From Streptosporangiaceae bacterium (GTDB taxonomy: Bacteria > Actinomycetota > Actinomycetes > Streptosporangiales > Streptosporangiaceae): a stretch of DNA of 61,359 bases. The DNA is taken from NCBI GenBank assembly GCA_025964715.1, contig JAOPYH010000340.1:1-61359 (forward strand). The letters run 5' to 3'. The notes below the pieces were generated by a model. It saw nothing but the letters and a program-made list of their open reading frames with translations, had not been told where the DNA came from and did no database searches. Made by a program: the position numbers and the translations under genes. Shown here one piece after another: positions 50,072-59,100 of this stretch (the first letter of the stretch is position 1; every line of letters begins with the position of its first letter).

Positions 50072-51448
50072 GTGACCACCGCTTATGAGACCCGAACCGT
50101 CGGCCGGGCGCCCGTCCCCACCGCCGGCGCCGGGGCGTGGCGGCACGTCCCGAACCTCATCCTGCTGATGATCTGGTCCGGCGTGGCCGGCGTGCTCGGC
50201 CTGTGGTGGGCCGACACCCCGTCCGTCGTCGGACCTGCCGGGTGGCTCACCGGGGGAGGGCGGATCACCGGGCTGCTCGCCGGGTACTCCTGTGCCGTGC
50301 TGCTCGGCCTCATGTCCCGGGTACCGGCGCTCGAGCGCGGGGTCGGCACGGACCGGCTCGCGCGCTGGCACGCCATGGGCGGCAGATACACGGTCTGCCT
50401 CACGGTCACGCACGCACTCCTGATCATCTGGGGCTACGCACTGACCTCGCACACCGGCGTCGTGGACCAGGCGGGGACGCTGGTCTTCCACTACCCGGAC
50501 ATGCTCAAGACCACGATCGCCGTGCTGCTGCTGGCCGGGATCGGGGTCGTGTCCGCCCGGGCCGCCCGCCGCCGGCTCCCCTACGAAGTGTGGTTGTACG
50601 TGCACTTCCTGACCTATGTCGCGGTCTTCCTCGCCTTCGGCCACCAACTGTCCAACGGCGCCGACTTCGTGGCCCACGGACCTGTGCGGATCGGGTGGTA
50701 TGCGATGTACGGAGGCGTCGCGGTTCTGCTGCTGTGGTTCCGCTTCCTGACCCCCGTGCGGAATGCGTTGCGGCACGGCCTGCGCGTCGCCGAGGTACGG
50801 GCCGAGGCGCCTGGAGTCGTATCGGTCTACCTGACCGGGGACCGCCTGGACCGGCTGCGCGCCGAGGCCGGACAGTTCTTCCGCTGGCGCTTCCTGGCCC
50901 CGGGCCTGTGGTGGACGGCCAACCCCTACTCCCTCTCGGCGCCCGCATACCACGGCTACCTGCGGATCACGGTCAAGGCGGCGGGCGGCCACAGCCGGGC
51001 GCTGGCGAGCCTGCGGCCCGGCACGCGCGTCTACGCCGAGGGGCCGTACGGGGGGTTCACGGCGGTGCGCCGCAGCAGGGACAAGGTGCTGTTGCTCGCC
51101 GGTGGAGTCGGGATCACTCCCCTGCGCGCGCTGTTCGAGACGATCCCCGCCCGTACGGGCGACCTGACGCTGGTCTACTGGGCCCGGCGGCCGGAGGATC
51201 TGGCGCTCCGCGGTGAACTGGACGCGATCGCCGCCGCGCGAGGCGCCCGCGTGCACTACGCCGTCGAAGACCCGCCCGGGTACGCCGTGCCGCTCACCGC
51301 GCGCGGGCTGGTCTCCATCGCCCCGGACGTACGCGACCACGACGTCTACCTGTGCGGGCCGCCCGGGATGATGGCGGCCGCCCGCGCGGCACTGCGGGAC
51401 GCCGGAGTGCCGCGGCACCGGGTGCACCACGAGGTCTTCGAGCTCTGA
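50072..51448 (+). CDS. Membrane ferric-reductase-like flavin oxidoreductase
   Basis: From GTG 50072 (GAGAGGAC upstream) the product is 458 aa. About six helices occupy residues 25-230, with His residues in RWHAMGGRYTVCLTVTHALL and YEVWLYVHFLTYVAVFLAFG then HQLSNG placed as heme ligands of the ferric reductase/NOX family. FAD binding is at QFFRWRFLAPGLWWTANPYS, and NAD(P)H binding at KVLLLAGGVGITPLRALFE with DVYLCGPPGMMAAARAAL. It would carry electrons from NAD(P)H across the membrane. The next genes encode an FMN-binding protein and ApbE, so the acceptor is probably the flavinylated protein. A long upstream frame from 49136 is antisense noise. Confidence 0.9.
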   Translation: MTTAYETRTVGRAPVPTAGAGAWRHVPNLILLMIWSGVAGVLGLWWADTPSVVGPAGWLTGGGRITGLLAGYSCAVLLGLMSRVPALERGVGTDRLARWHAMGGRYTVCLTVTHALLIIWGYALTSHTGVVDQAGTLVFHYPDMLKTTIAVLLLAGIGVVSARAARRRLPYEVWLYVHFLTYVAVFLAFGHQLSNGADFVAHGPVRIGWYAMYGGVAVLLLWFRFLTPVRNALRHGLRVAEVRAEAPGVVSVYLTGDRLDRLRAEAGQFFRWRFLAPGLWWTANPYSLSAPAYHGYLRITVKAAGGHSRALASLRPGTRVYAEGPYGGFTAVRRSRDKVLLLAGGVGITPLRALFETIPARTGDLTLVYWARRPEDLALRGELDAIAAARGARVHYAVEDPPGYAVPLTARGLVSIAPDVRDHDVYLCGPPGMMAAARAALRDAGVPRHRVHHEVFEL

Positions 51449-51490
51449 ACCTGTCCGTACGTCCGACTCCATCCCCAAGGAGACACCGCC

Positions 51491-51958
51491 GTGCGCCGAG
51501 TCCTCCTCGCCACCCTCGGAACCGTTGTGGGCGTGGTGCTGTTGCTCTCGCTGAAACCGCACAATGTCGCCCGCCTGGCGGCCCTGCCGCTCTCGCCCGC
51601 TCCCTCGCCGTCCGGCCACGGAGCGGCCCCGGATGCCGGGAAGAGCCGCAACGCCGCCGCGAAGCGCAGTGCCGCGCCTGCCAGGCGAACCGTCACCGGC
51701 GGTACGGTCACCACGCCGTACGGCCCGATGCAGGTCAAGGTCTCACTGGACGCCAGGACGATCGTGGCGATCAAGGCCGTGCAGGTCCCCACGGACGGGC
51801 AGCGCAGCCGGATGATCGCCGAGTTCGCGGTCCCGCAGCTCACCCACGAGGCCCTGTCCGTACAGAGCGCGCAGATCGATGCCGTCTCCGGCGCGACCTA
51901 CACCAGCCAGGGCTACATGCAGTCGCTGCAGAGCGCCCTGGACAGGGCAGGGGTCTAG
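51491..51958 (+). CDS. Membrane-anchored FMN-binding domain protein
   Basis: The 155-aa product has an N-terminal membrane helix (RRVLLATLGTVVGVVLLLSL), a Pro/Ala linker and a C-terminal FMN-binding domain. VTTPYGPMQVKVSLDARTIV and AIKAVQVP form its sheet. DAVSGATYTSQGYMQSLQSA holds the flavinylation signal: Thr136 of SGAT would accept FMN by phosphoester linkage. The start is GTG after AAGGAGA. The adjacent apbE gene four bases downstream supplies the attaching enzyme. It would act outside the membrane as a one-electron carrier next to the reductase. Confidence 0.93.
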   Translation: MRRVLLATLGTVVGVVLLLSLKPHNVARLAALPLSPAPSPSGHGAAPDAGKSRNAAAKRSAAPARRTVTGGTVTTPYGPMQVKVSLDARTIVAIKAVQVPTDGQRSRMIAEFAVPQLTHEALSVQSAQIDAVSGATYTSQGYMQSLQSALDRAGV

Positions 51959-51962
51959 GGCG

Positions 51963-52736
51963 GTGGCGGAGCCCGCAGGACTGCGGCATGTGGAGCACAC
52001 CATGGGGACGGTGTTCTCCTTCGACGTTCGCGCGGAGCCGACGCCGGGACTGTTCAGGGCTCTTGCGGACGCGACGGCGTGGCTGCGTCACGTCGACGCG
52101 GTGTTCTCGACATACCGTCCGGACAGCCAGATCAGCCGGCTGGGCCGAAGTGAGGTCGCGCTGACCGACTGCGAGCCGGACGTGGCCGAGGTGCTACGGC
52201 TGTGCGACCAGGCGGCCCGGGTCAGCGGAGGCCGTTTCAGTGTCCACGTAGGTCCGGGGCTCGATCCCTCGGCCATGGTGAAGGGCTGGGCGGTCGAGCG
52301 GGCGGCACAGATGCTGAGCCGTGCGGGGGCCCGGGACCATTGCGTCAACGGCGGGGGTGACCTGCAGCTCACCGGCGGGGCCGGGCCGGGGCGGCCCTGG
52401 CGGATCGGCGTCGCGCACCCGTTGCTGCCCGGCCGCCTGGCGACCGTGGTGGCCGGCCGTGACCTCGCCGTCGCCACGTCCGGCACGGCCGAGCGAGGCC
52501 ACCACATCTTCGATCCGCGGACCGGCCGTCCTGCTACGGCGCTCGCGTCGATGACGCTGGTGGGCCGCGATCTGACCACTGTCGACGCCCAGGCCACCGC
52601 GGCCTTCGTGATGGGCGAGTCGGCCCGTGAATGGGTCGAGGACGCCCTGGAGGACATCGAGGCGTTCGCCGTCACCGCGGACGGGCGGACATGGTGGACC
52701 GCCGGATTCCCGGAATACGGCATCGTGCCCCGCTGA
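51963..52736 (+). CDS. apbE: FAD:protein FMN transferase
   Basis: From GTG 51963 the product is 257 aa. VEHTMGTVFSFDVRAEP, the conserved entry, VDAVFSTYRPDSQISRL, GLDPSAMVKGWAVERAAQML and HCVNGGGDLQLTGG are ApbE hallmarks. DLTTVDAQATAAFVMG is the C-terminal metal/FAD motif. The enzyme moves FMN from FAD to Thr/Ser of target proteins. No signal or lipobox is seen, so it acts in the cytoplasm or as an exported folded protein without a clear signal. It is slightly shorter than the Gram-negative enzymes, as usual in actinomycetes. The target is almost certainly the protein at 51491. Confidence 0.94.
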   Translation: MAEPAGLRHVEHTMGTVFSFDVRAEPTPGLFRALADATAWLRHVDAVFSTYRPDSQISRLGRSEVALTDCEPDVAEVLRLCDQAARVSGGRFSVHVGPGLDPSAMVKGWAVERAAQMLSRAGARDHCVNGGGDLQLTGGAGPGRPWRIGVAHPLLPGRLATVVAGRDLAVATSGTAERGHHIFDPRTGRPATALASMTLVGRDLTTVDAQATAAFVMGESAREWVEDALEDIEAFAVTADGRTWWTAGFPEYGIVPR

Positions 52737-52942
52737 CGCACGCGACAAGCGGGCTCAATATGGCACGGGACACAGAACCAGAGGAGGTAATACGGTAAGT
52801 CCTGGACCTAGGGACAATCATGGCGACTTGGACAGGGGAACCAAAAGGCAATCACCGGCGTCATAACCAGTCGCATGAAGGGCTGCTTAGCGGCATCACG
52901 TGCACCAGGGGAAACCCGGTGCCGAGCCCTTGGAGGTGGACG

Positions 52943-53305
52943 GTGGGCGAACTGATCGGTGTGGGCAGCGCTTCGACCGGAGAGGGCTCACCGAGCGGGG
53001 TTCCGGTCTTCGCCTTGGTCAAGGCGCTGGCGGCGCTTCCCTCGCTCAGCGGCGACGCCGGCAGGTCGGATCTGACGGCCTTGCTCCCGGCGTCGATCTC
53101 CGCGCGCATCCGGCACGATCCGCGGCCCCTGATACACCTGTTCAATCTCGTACTCGCGTGCAGGGACCAGGAGGACGGACTGCCGGCCCTGCTCACCGCA
53201 CTCCGCCTATTGGAAGGCGACTCGCTTCCCATGCGGGACCTCGTATGGGTGGCGGCGGACCTGGCCGGTCACCAGTCGGAGATCGAGGAGGGCCATGGTC
53301 GGTGA
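52943..53305 (+). CDS. Stand-alone effector-associated domain 2 protein
   Basis: The GTG at 52943 with GGAGG seven bases upstream gives 120 aa; longer ATG options have no ribosome site. Nearly the whole protein is one helical domain: VFALVKALAALPSLSGDAGR, DLTALLPASISARIRHDP, LIHLFNLVLACRDQEDGLPA and LLTALRLLEGDSLPMRDL. This is the effector-associated domain 2 (EAD2) pattern, a death-domain-like adaptor known from actinobacterial NTPase conflict systems. It overlaps the next gene by 11 bases. It could be an adaptor that bridges the VMAP protein and another EAD2 carrier. Confidence 0.7.
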   Translation: MGELIGVGSASTGEGSPSGVPVFALVKALAALPSLSGDAGRSDLTALLPASISARIRHDPRPLIHLFNLVLACRDQEDGLPALLTALRLLEGDSLPMRDLVWVAADLAGHQSEIEEGHGR

Positions 53306-54833
53306 ACTTGAGACCCGGCCGGAACACTCCGGTGCCGATGACGTCGGCCGGCTGACCCGGGAGATCGCTGACGCGCTGATCCAAATCCGTGATCTCCAGG
53401 ACGAGGCCAGCCGGTCCGTGCTGATCCATGCCGTAGGTGAGGCGCTCAGCACCCCTCTGCTCCTGCCCGGCAACGGCACCCCAAGGGTGTGGTTCTACAA
53501 CCTGGTCGCCACCTGCCGTGACTGTCCCGGCGGGCTCCCCGCACTCGTGGAGGCGGTGGAGTTCATCGCGGGCGCCACGGCGGCGGTGGCCCACATCCGG
53601 CGGTTGGCGGGCCCGGCACGGGATCACCTCCCGGCCCCGGCGGAGATGAAGGTCAAGCAGGTTCTGGAAGGCCTGACCATGCCGGCCATGGCCAGGCTCT
53701 TCCATACCGCCGCGGGCGGTGGTTCGCAGGCTCCGCGGCATCTGTCCGACGCCTGGGACGCCTTCTTGATCCTGCTGGACTGCAACGCCGGGCCGGACGG
53801 TCTCGCGCCGCATCTGGTGTTCGTCGAGCTGCTCATCCAGGTGATGCGCCGTCGAGTCGGGTCCGGCATGTCGGACGAGCGGGAAAAGTGGCGCTCGGAC
53901 CGGCTACGGGAGTGGATGAACACGCAGTTGGACGAGCTGCGCAAGTCCGGCGCGTCCAGCGCGGTGGACCGTCTCGACCGGATCCGGGACCAGCCGGAGC
54001 TTCTCGAGGTCCGCCCTGACCTGCCCATCTATCTGATCATCCAGTTGGAGCCGCTGCCGGAGACCAAGGACGGCCGGGAACTCTACCGGCTCTCGCACTG
54101 GCGGCAGGTCCATCCGCTCGAATGGCGACCGGAGCCGGGCGAAGACCGCGAGGTGGCTCTGCGGGACGTGCCGCAGCAGGTCGCCGAACTCGTCCAGGAG
54201 GCCGAGGGCGGCTGGGCCTATGACCTCGATGACTCTCTCGTGATCGAGTTCGTCCTGCCGCTGGAACTGCTCAATCTGGACCTTGACCAGTGGACCCGCG
54301 ACCCGCCTGGCACGCCGCACCCGACCCCGCTGGGCAGTGAGTACGAGCTCCTGATCCGCAGCCATGAACGGCTGCGCATGCTTCACCTGCACCGGGCCTG
54401 GCGGCAGCGGTGGCGGATACTGCTCGAGGCCGAAGGCACCACGCACTGGGTGGCGGCGGAGGCGACGCCCGACCCGCGGCGACTGCGTGACCGGCTGCTG
54501 ACCCAAGGGAATGTGGTGGCCTGTGTCCTCAGTTCACCTCCGGACCGGGAACCCGGCCGGACTGAGCTCTGGATGGCACTGCGGACCGGGGTGCCCGTGG
54601 TCCTGTGGAGCCGCACGAACGGCACCGTGGCCGAGTTCGAGCACGCGCTCCGCGACATCGTCGAGGGGCCGGACCTCCGCGGCCTTCCCGGCGAGGTCAA
54701 GCTGCTTCGCGGAAACGCGATGCGAGGCGACGAACATACAGACCACGCCAGACCCCAGGTTTCTCTTCTCTGGGACGACCCGAGCCACTTCTTGGGGGAC
54801 GCACCGCCACTTCGTCCGCCGCAGGTCTTGTGA
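53295..54833 (+). CDS. VMAP protein (vWA-MoxR associated protein) with N-terminal EAD2
   Basis: The 512-aa protein starts at ATG 53295 after GAGGAGGG. Residues about 20-100 are an EAD2-like helical domain (LIQIRDLQDEASRSVLIHAV, YNLVATCRDCPGGLPALVEA), and residues about 110-180 form a second, less clear helical unit. The remainder looks like the VMAP-C domain: LPIYLIIQLEPLPETKDGRE, YRLSHWRQVHPLEWRP, DLDDSLVIEFVLPLELLNLD then QWRILLEAEG-like, and a final VACVLSSPPDREPGR, LWMALRTGVPVVLWSRTNG. VMAP proteins are the third component of MoxR-vWA systems and are thought to link NTPase activation to effectors. The gene order supports this. Confidence 0.75.
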   Translation: MVGELETRPEHSGADDVGRLTREIADALIQIRDLQDEASRSVLIHAVGEALSTPLLLPGNGTPRVWFYNLVATCRDCPGGLPALVEAVEFIAGATAAVAHIRRLAGPARDHLPAPAEMKVKQVLEGLTMPAMARLFHTAAGGGSQAPRHLSDAWDAFLILLDCNAGPDGLAPHLVFVELLIQVMRRRVGSGMSDEREKWRSDRLREWMNTQLDELRKSGASSAVDRLDRIRDQPELLEVRPDLPIYLIIQLEPLPETKDGRELYRLSHWRQVHPLEWRPEPGEDREVALRDVPQQVAELVQEAEGGWAYDLDDSLVIEFVLPLELLNLDLDQWTRDPPGTPHPTPLGSEYELLIRSHERLRMLHLHRAWRQRWRILLEAEGTTHWVAAEATPDPRRLRDRLLTQGNVVACVLSSPPDREPGRTELWMALRTGVPVVLWSRTNGTVAEFEHALRDIVEGPDLRGLPGEVKLLRGNAMRGDEHTDHARPQVSLLWDDPSHFLGDAPPLRPPQVL

Positions 54834-55023
54834 TGGCTATTCGGTGGCTTCTATTGTCGGTAAAGGAGAACCAATACCACCGATCTGCTTGCGGATCACG
54901 ATCGAAGAGAGCATCCTCGGAGTAGGGTTTAGCTCCGCCCGTCTTTGCTCAGAATCTGCCGCGTTGAGATAGCAGAGAAGCTGGGTCTATAGCAGATACC
55001 CAGGCCAGAAGGGGACGTCGCCG

Positions 55024-56133
55024 ATGAGCGCTGACGAGCCGCCCGGTGCCCCTTCCGCCGATGGCAGAAACGGAGCGAGTGGCGGCCGCACCGCGTGGTG
55101 GATCTATCGAGGCACCGGCCGGCCGCTCCCCGACATCCACGTGAGCGAGCTGCTGCCGGCGCCGCCGCCCTGGCGGGCCTTCGACGGCGCACCCGTACGG
55201 CCCCCGCCACCGCAGGACGGCCGCGATCTCGACCGCAGGCTCGGGTCGGTCGAGAACTTCCTGGCTCGACAGCCCGATCGCGGTGAGGTCGATGCCGTCA
55301 ACGCCGCGCTGCTTCTGCGCCGCCCGCTCCTGGTGACCGGGAAGCCCGGAGTCGGAAAGTCCAGCCTGGCCTATCGGATCGCCCGCGAACTACGCCTCGG
55401 CCCGGTGCTGCGCTGGCCCATCAGCAGCCGAAGCACCCTCCGTGAGGGTCTTTATGAGTACGACGCGATCGGACGGGCACAGGATGCCGCGACCGCCCGT
55501 CAGCTGCCGGGGGAGCAGCCGGATCCGGACGCATGGCGGGGCTCCAGCATCGGTGAATATCTGCAACTCGGCCCGCTCGGCACCGCGCTGCTCCCCTACG
55601 AAACGCCTCGCGTGCTCCTCATCGACGAGCTCGACAAAAGCGATATAGACCTGCCCAACGATTTGCTGGACGTCTTCGAAGAAGGCGAATACCGGATCCC
55701 GGAGCTGATCAGAGTCGCTCCGCGAGAACCCGAGGTGAAGGTCCACACCGCCGACCCCGAGGACATGGCCACCATCGTCAGGGGTCACATCCGGTGTCGG
55801 GCCTTTCCGATGATCATCATCACCAGCAACGGGGAACGGGAGTTCCCGCCGGCATTCCTGCGTCGCTGCCTTCGCTTCACCATGAACGAACCCGACGAGA
55901 ACGGCTTGGCCGGCATGGTCGCCGCGCACTTCGCCAAGCGTTCCGGCCAGGACGCGGCTCAGATGATCCACGACTTCATGGAATACCGCCAGGTCCATCA
56001 TGAGCTCGCCGCCGACCAGCTCCTCAACGCCGTTTTCCTGGCGACCTCGGGCGCCCAGACGGCGGATCCCTCCTGGGGCCGGTTGCTCGACCTCGTGTGG
56101 CAACGCCTGAGCCCAGAGGCGGCGCCGGAGTGA
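55024..56133 (+). CDS. MoxR-like AAA+ ATPase
   Basis: The 369-aa ATPase has a Pro-rich N-terminal 70 residues, then Walker A at residues 106-114 (GKPGVGKSS), Walker B at 196-203 (RVLLIDELDKSD), sensor 1 Asn269 in MIIITSNGEREFP and Arg fingers in AFLRRCLRF. The insertion after Walker A (SISSRSTLREGLYEYDAIG) is typical of the MoxR/RavA-like clade. Its stop overlaps the GTG of the next gene (GTGA). In VMAP systems MoxR is the chaperone-like motor that acts with a vWA protein. It starts 190 bases after the VMAP gene, a gap with a weak hairpin only. Confidence 0.9.
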   Translation: MSADEPPGAPSADGRNGASGGRTAWWIYRGTGRPLPDIHVSELLPAPPPWRAFDGAPVRPPPPQDGRDLDRRLGSVENFLARQPDRGEVDAVNAALLLRRPLLVTGKPGVGKSSLAYRIARELRLGPVLRWPISSRSTLREGLYEYDAIGRAQDAATARQLPGEQPDPDAWRGSSIGEYLQLGPLGTALLPYETPRVLLIDELDKSDIDLPNDLLDVFEEGEYRIPELIRVAPREPEVKVHTADPEDMATIVRGHIRCRAFPMIIITSNGEREFPPAFLRRCLRFTMNEPDENGLAGMVAAHFAKRSGQDAAQMIHDFMEYRQVHHELAADQLLNAVFLATSGAQTADPSWGRLLDLVWQRLSPEAAPE

Positions 56134-59100
56134 ACGGCCCGTCCTCCGATCCTGCCCGGAGCGTGAGACGGACCCCAGCGCCGGACGACCGCCCTGTCTC
56201 CTACGAGGTCGCGGACGCCTTGTGGCTGGCCTGTCAGCAGGCCGCCATGGCGCGCTCGCCCTGGCGGGACGGCTCGGGCAAGACGCCGTCGCCGGGGGAG
56301 CCTGCCAATCAGGGGCTCCCGGGGGACCCCGCCCCTGCCGGCGACGCCGGTCGGCCCGCCACAGGATCGGGCAGGTCCTCGCCCACGGGTGAGGACACGA
56401 CCCGCCACCCGGACACCGACACCCCGGCGGCCGATCCGGTCCAGGACGGCGCACCGTCCCCGCCCGGCCCCGCGGGCCCTGCCAGCATCACCCGGTTCGC
56501 CGGTTCCGGTCTGCGGACGGCGTGGCCAGGCGGTCAAGCGAGCGACGACCCGTTCGCCGGGGTGCCTCCCCTGCTGAACCGGCGCCGCCTCGCCCACGCG
56601 CTGCGCCCGTTCAAGCGGACGGTCCGGCCACGCTCGGCCGGCACCGAGCTTGACGAGGAGGCGACGGCCGTCCGCGCCGCCGAGGATGGCCTGTGGCTGC
56701 CGGTGACCCGTCCGGTTTCGGAGCCCTGGCTTGATCTTGATGTTGTCGTCGACGACAGCAGATTCGCCAGCCTGCACCGTCCGGTGGCCGATCAGTTCGT
56801 CGAGAGCGTCGCGACGGTGGGGGCCTTCAAACGCATCCGCCTGCACCTGCTCGACACCGATGTCCCGACGTCCGACGCGCTCACGCTGCGCGGCACCGGC
56901 CCCCATGCACGCCGGCTGCCGGCCACGTCACTGCCGGGTCTCGGCCGGCCGGAACGCCGGCTCATCCTGGTGCTGACCGACGGGGTCGGGGACGCCTGGC
57001 ACTCCTGCGCCGCGCAGACGGTGCTGGCGGAGTGGGGGCGGCACTTCCCGGTCGCGATCGTGCAGATGCTGCCTCGCCGGCAGTGGCGCCGAACCGGCAT
57101 CACCGCGCACTCCGCGAAACTACGCACCTCCGGTCCTGCGCTCGCCAACCGGGCCTACCACGCATCGCTGTCGGTACCTGAGCTCGCGGGCTTCCATGCC
57201 GCCTCGCCGGCCGCGGTATGCGTGCCCGTGCTGGAAATGGCTCCCCGGCCACTGGCCGAATGGACCCGCTTGGTGACCGCGACCGATCACCAGTGGCAGG
57301 GCGCCGTGGCGGTATGCACCGACAACGGAAGCCCGGTCCAGGAGGACGATGCGGACACCGGGAACGAGCCGCGGACCTCCCCCGCCGAGCTGGTCCAGCG
57401 GTTCCGCGCCGCTGCCACGCCGACGGTGTACGCGCTGGCCGTCCACCTCGCGGCCGTGCCGTTGAACCTCCCGGTGATGCGGCTGGTGCAGCGCACCATG
57501 CTGCCCGGTTCGCGGCCGGCCGACCTCGCCGAGCTCGTCGGCAGTGGCCTGCTCCAGCGGCTCGGGCCCCGCGACGGGCATGACGTCGAGGCCGTGGACA
57601 TGGTGACCTACGACTTCGTCCCGGGGACCCGCGCCGAGCTGCTGGCCGCCGGACGCCGTTCCGAGACGACGAGGGTGCTCGTGACGGTTGCGGATCACCT
57701 GAGCGATCGGGTCAGCGTGCTCCGCGAGCTACGCGACATGGTCGTGGCTCCGCATCACGCCGAGGCGCCGGTCATGACCGCTGACGTCGTTCCATTCGCC
57801 GAGCCACTGCTCCACGCGTTCAGAGCACTCGCCGGCCCCTATCTGCGGCCCGCCCAGGATCTGGGCATAGCGCTCGAGTTCGCAACGCTCAACCCCGACC
57901 TGCATGATGGCGTATCAGGACCAAAGAATGATGTGAGACGCGCCCCCGTGGCACCGCCTCCGGGGGGTATTGATAGTGCCATGCGCACACTCAATGAGCA
58001 GGCACTGAATGACGACCGTCCTTCGCAAGACGGAGCGGCCTCTAACGACAAAGCCATCTTTTCTGGAGTCGGCGTGACGATCCGCACCATCCCCCCCGCG
58101 GCAGAACGCAGCCCCACCGAACCACCACCGATATGGGGCAACGTTCCTCCGCGCAATATCAGCTTCACCGGGCGACAGGCCATGCTGGAAACGCTCCACC
58201 AGCGGCTGTCACAGGGGACGACGGCCGTACTCCCCGAGGCCCTGCACGGGATGGGCGGGGTCGGTAAGTCGCAGATCGCCATCGAATACGTCTACCGGCA
58301 TATGCATGACTATGACTTGATCTGGTGGATCCCAGCGGAGCGTCCTGGACAGATCCAGCAGAGTCTGGCCGAACTGGCCTCGCACGTGGGGCTTCCGGTC
58401 ACTTCCGAGGTCAATGTCGCGGTCCCCGCGGTGCGGGAGGCGCTCCGGCTCGGGCGTCCTTACCGCAACTGGCTGCTCATCTTCGACAACGCCGAGCAGC
58501 TCGACGACGTCAGGGAGTTCTTTCCGACCAACGGTCCGGGCAAGATCCTTGTCACCTCACGCAACCAGGCGTGGACCAGCGTGGCGAGTTCTCTGGAGGT
58601 CGACGTCTTCGCCCGGGAGGAGAGCATCGCTCTGCTCCGATTGCGCGGTCCCGAGCTCGACGAGGCCGACAGCAACGAGCTGGCCCAGCTCCTCGGCGAC
58701 CTGCCTCTCGCGATCGAGCAGGCGGCGGTGTGGCTGTCCGAGACAGGCATGCCGGTGGCGGAATACCTGCACCTGTTCCGGGAAAAGCACGACCAGGCCG
58801 CCGAACTTCTCCACGACGCCGCACCGGCCGCCTACGAGCTTCCGGTCGCGGCCGCCTGGAACGTCTCTCTCGACCAGCTGCGGACCCGCGATCCCGGTGC
58901 GCTTCAGCTGCTGCAGGTCTGCGCCTTCTTCGCACCGGAGCCGATCTCGCGCCGGCTGCTGACCGGGAGCCGCAACGTCGCCGGTCCGCCCGAACTGATG
59001 GAGGTGCTGTCCGACCCGGTCAAGCTGGGCAGGGCCGTGCGGGCCATCAACCAATACGCACTAGCCAAGATCAGTCATCGGCACAACACCGTCATGCTGC

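Noticed and set aside
54981..55003. CTGGGT...ACCCAG hairpin before moxR
   Set aside because: Only six paired bases with an 11-base loop; too weak to call a terminator or operator.
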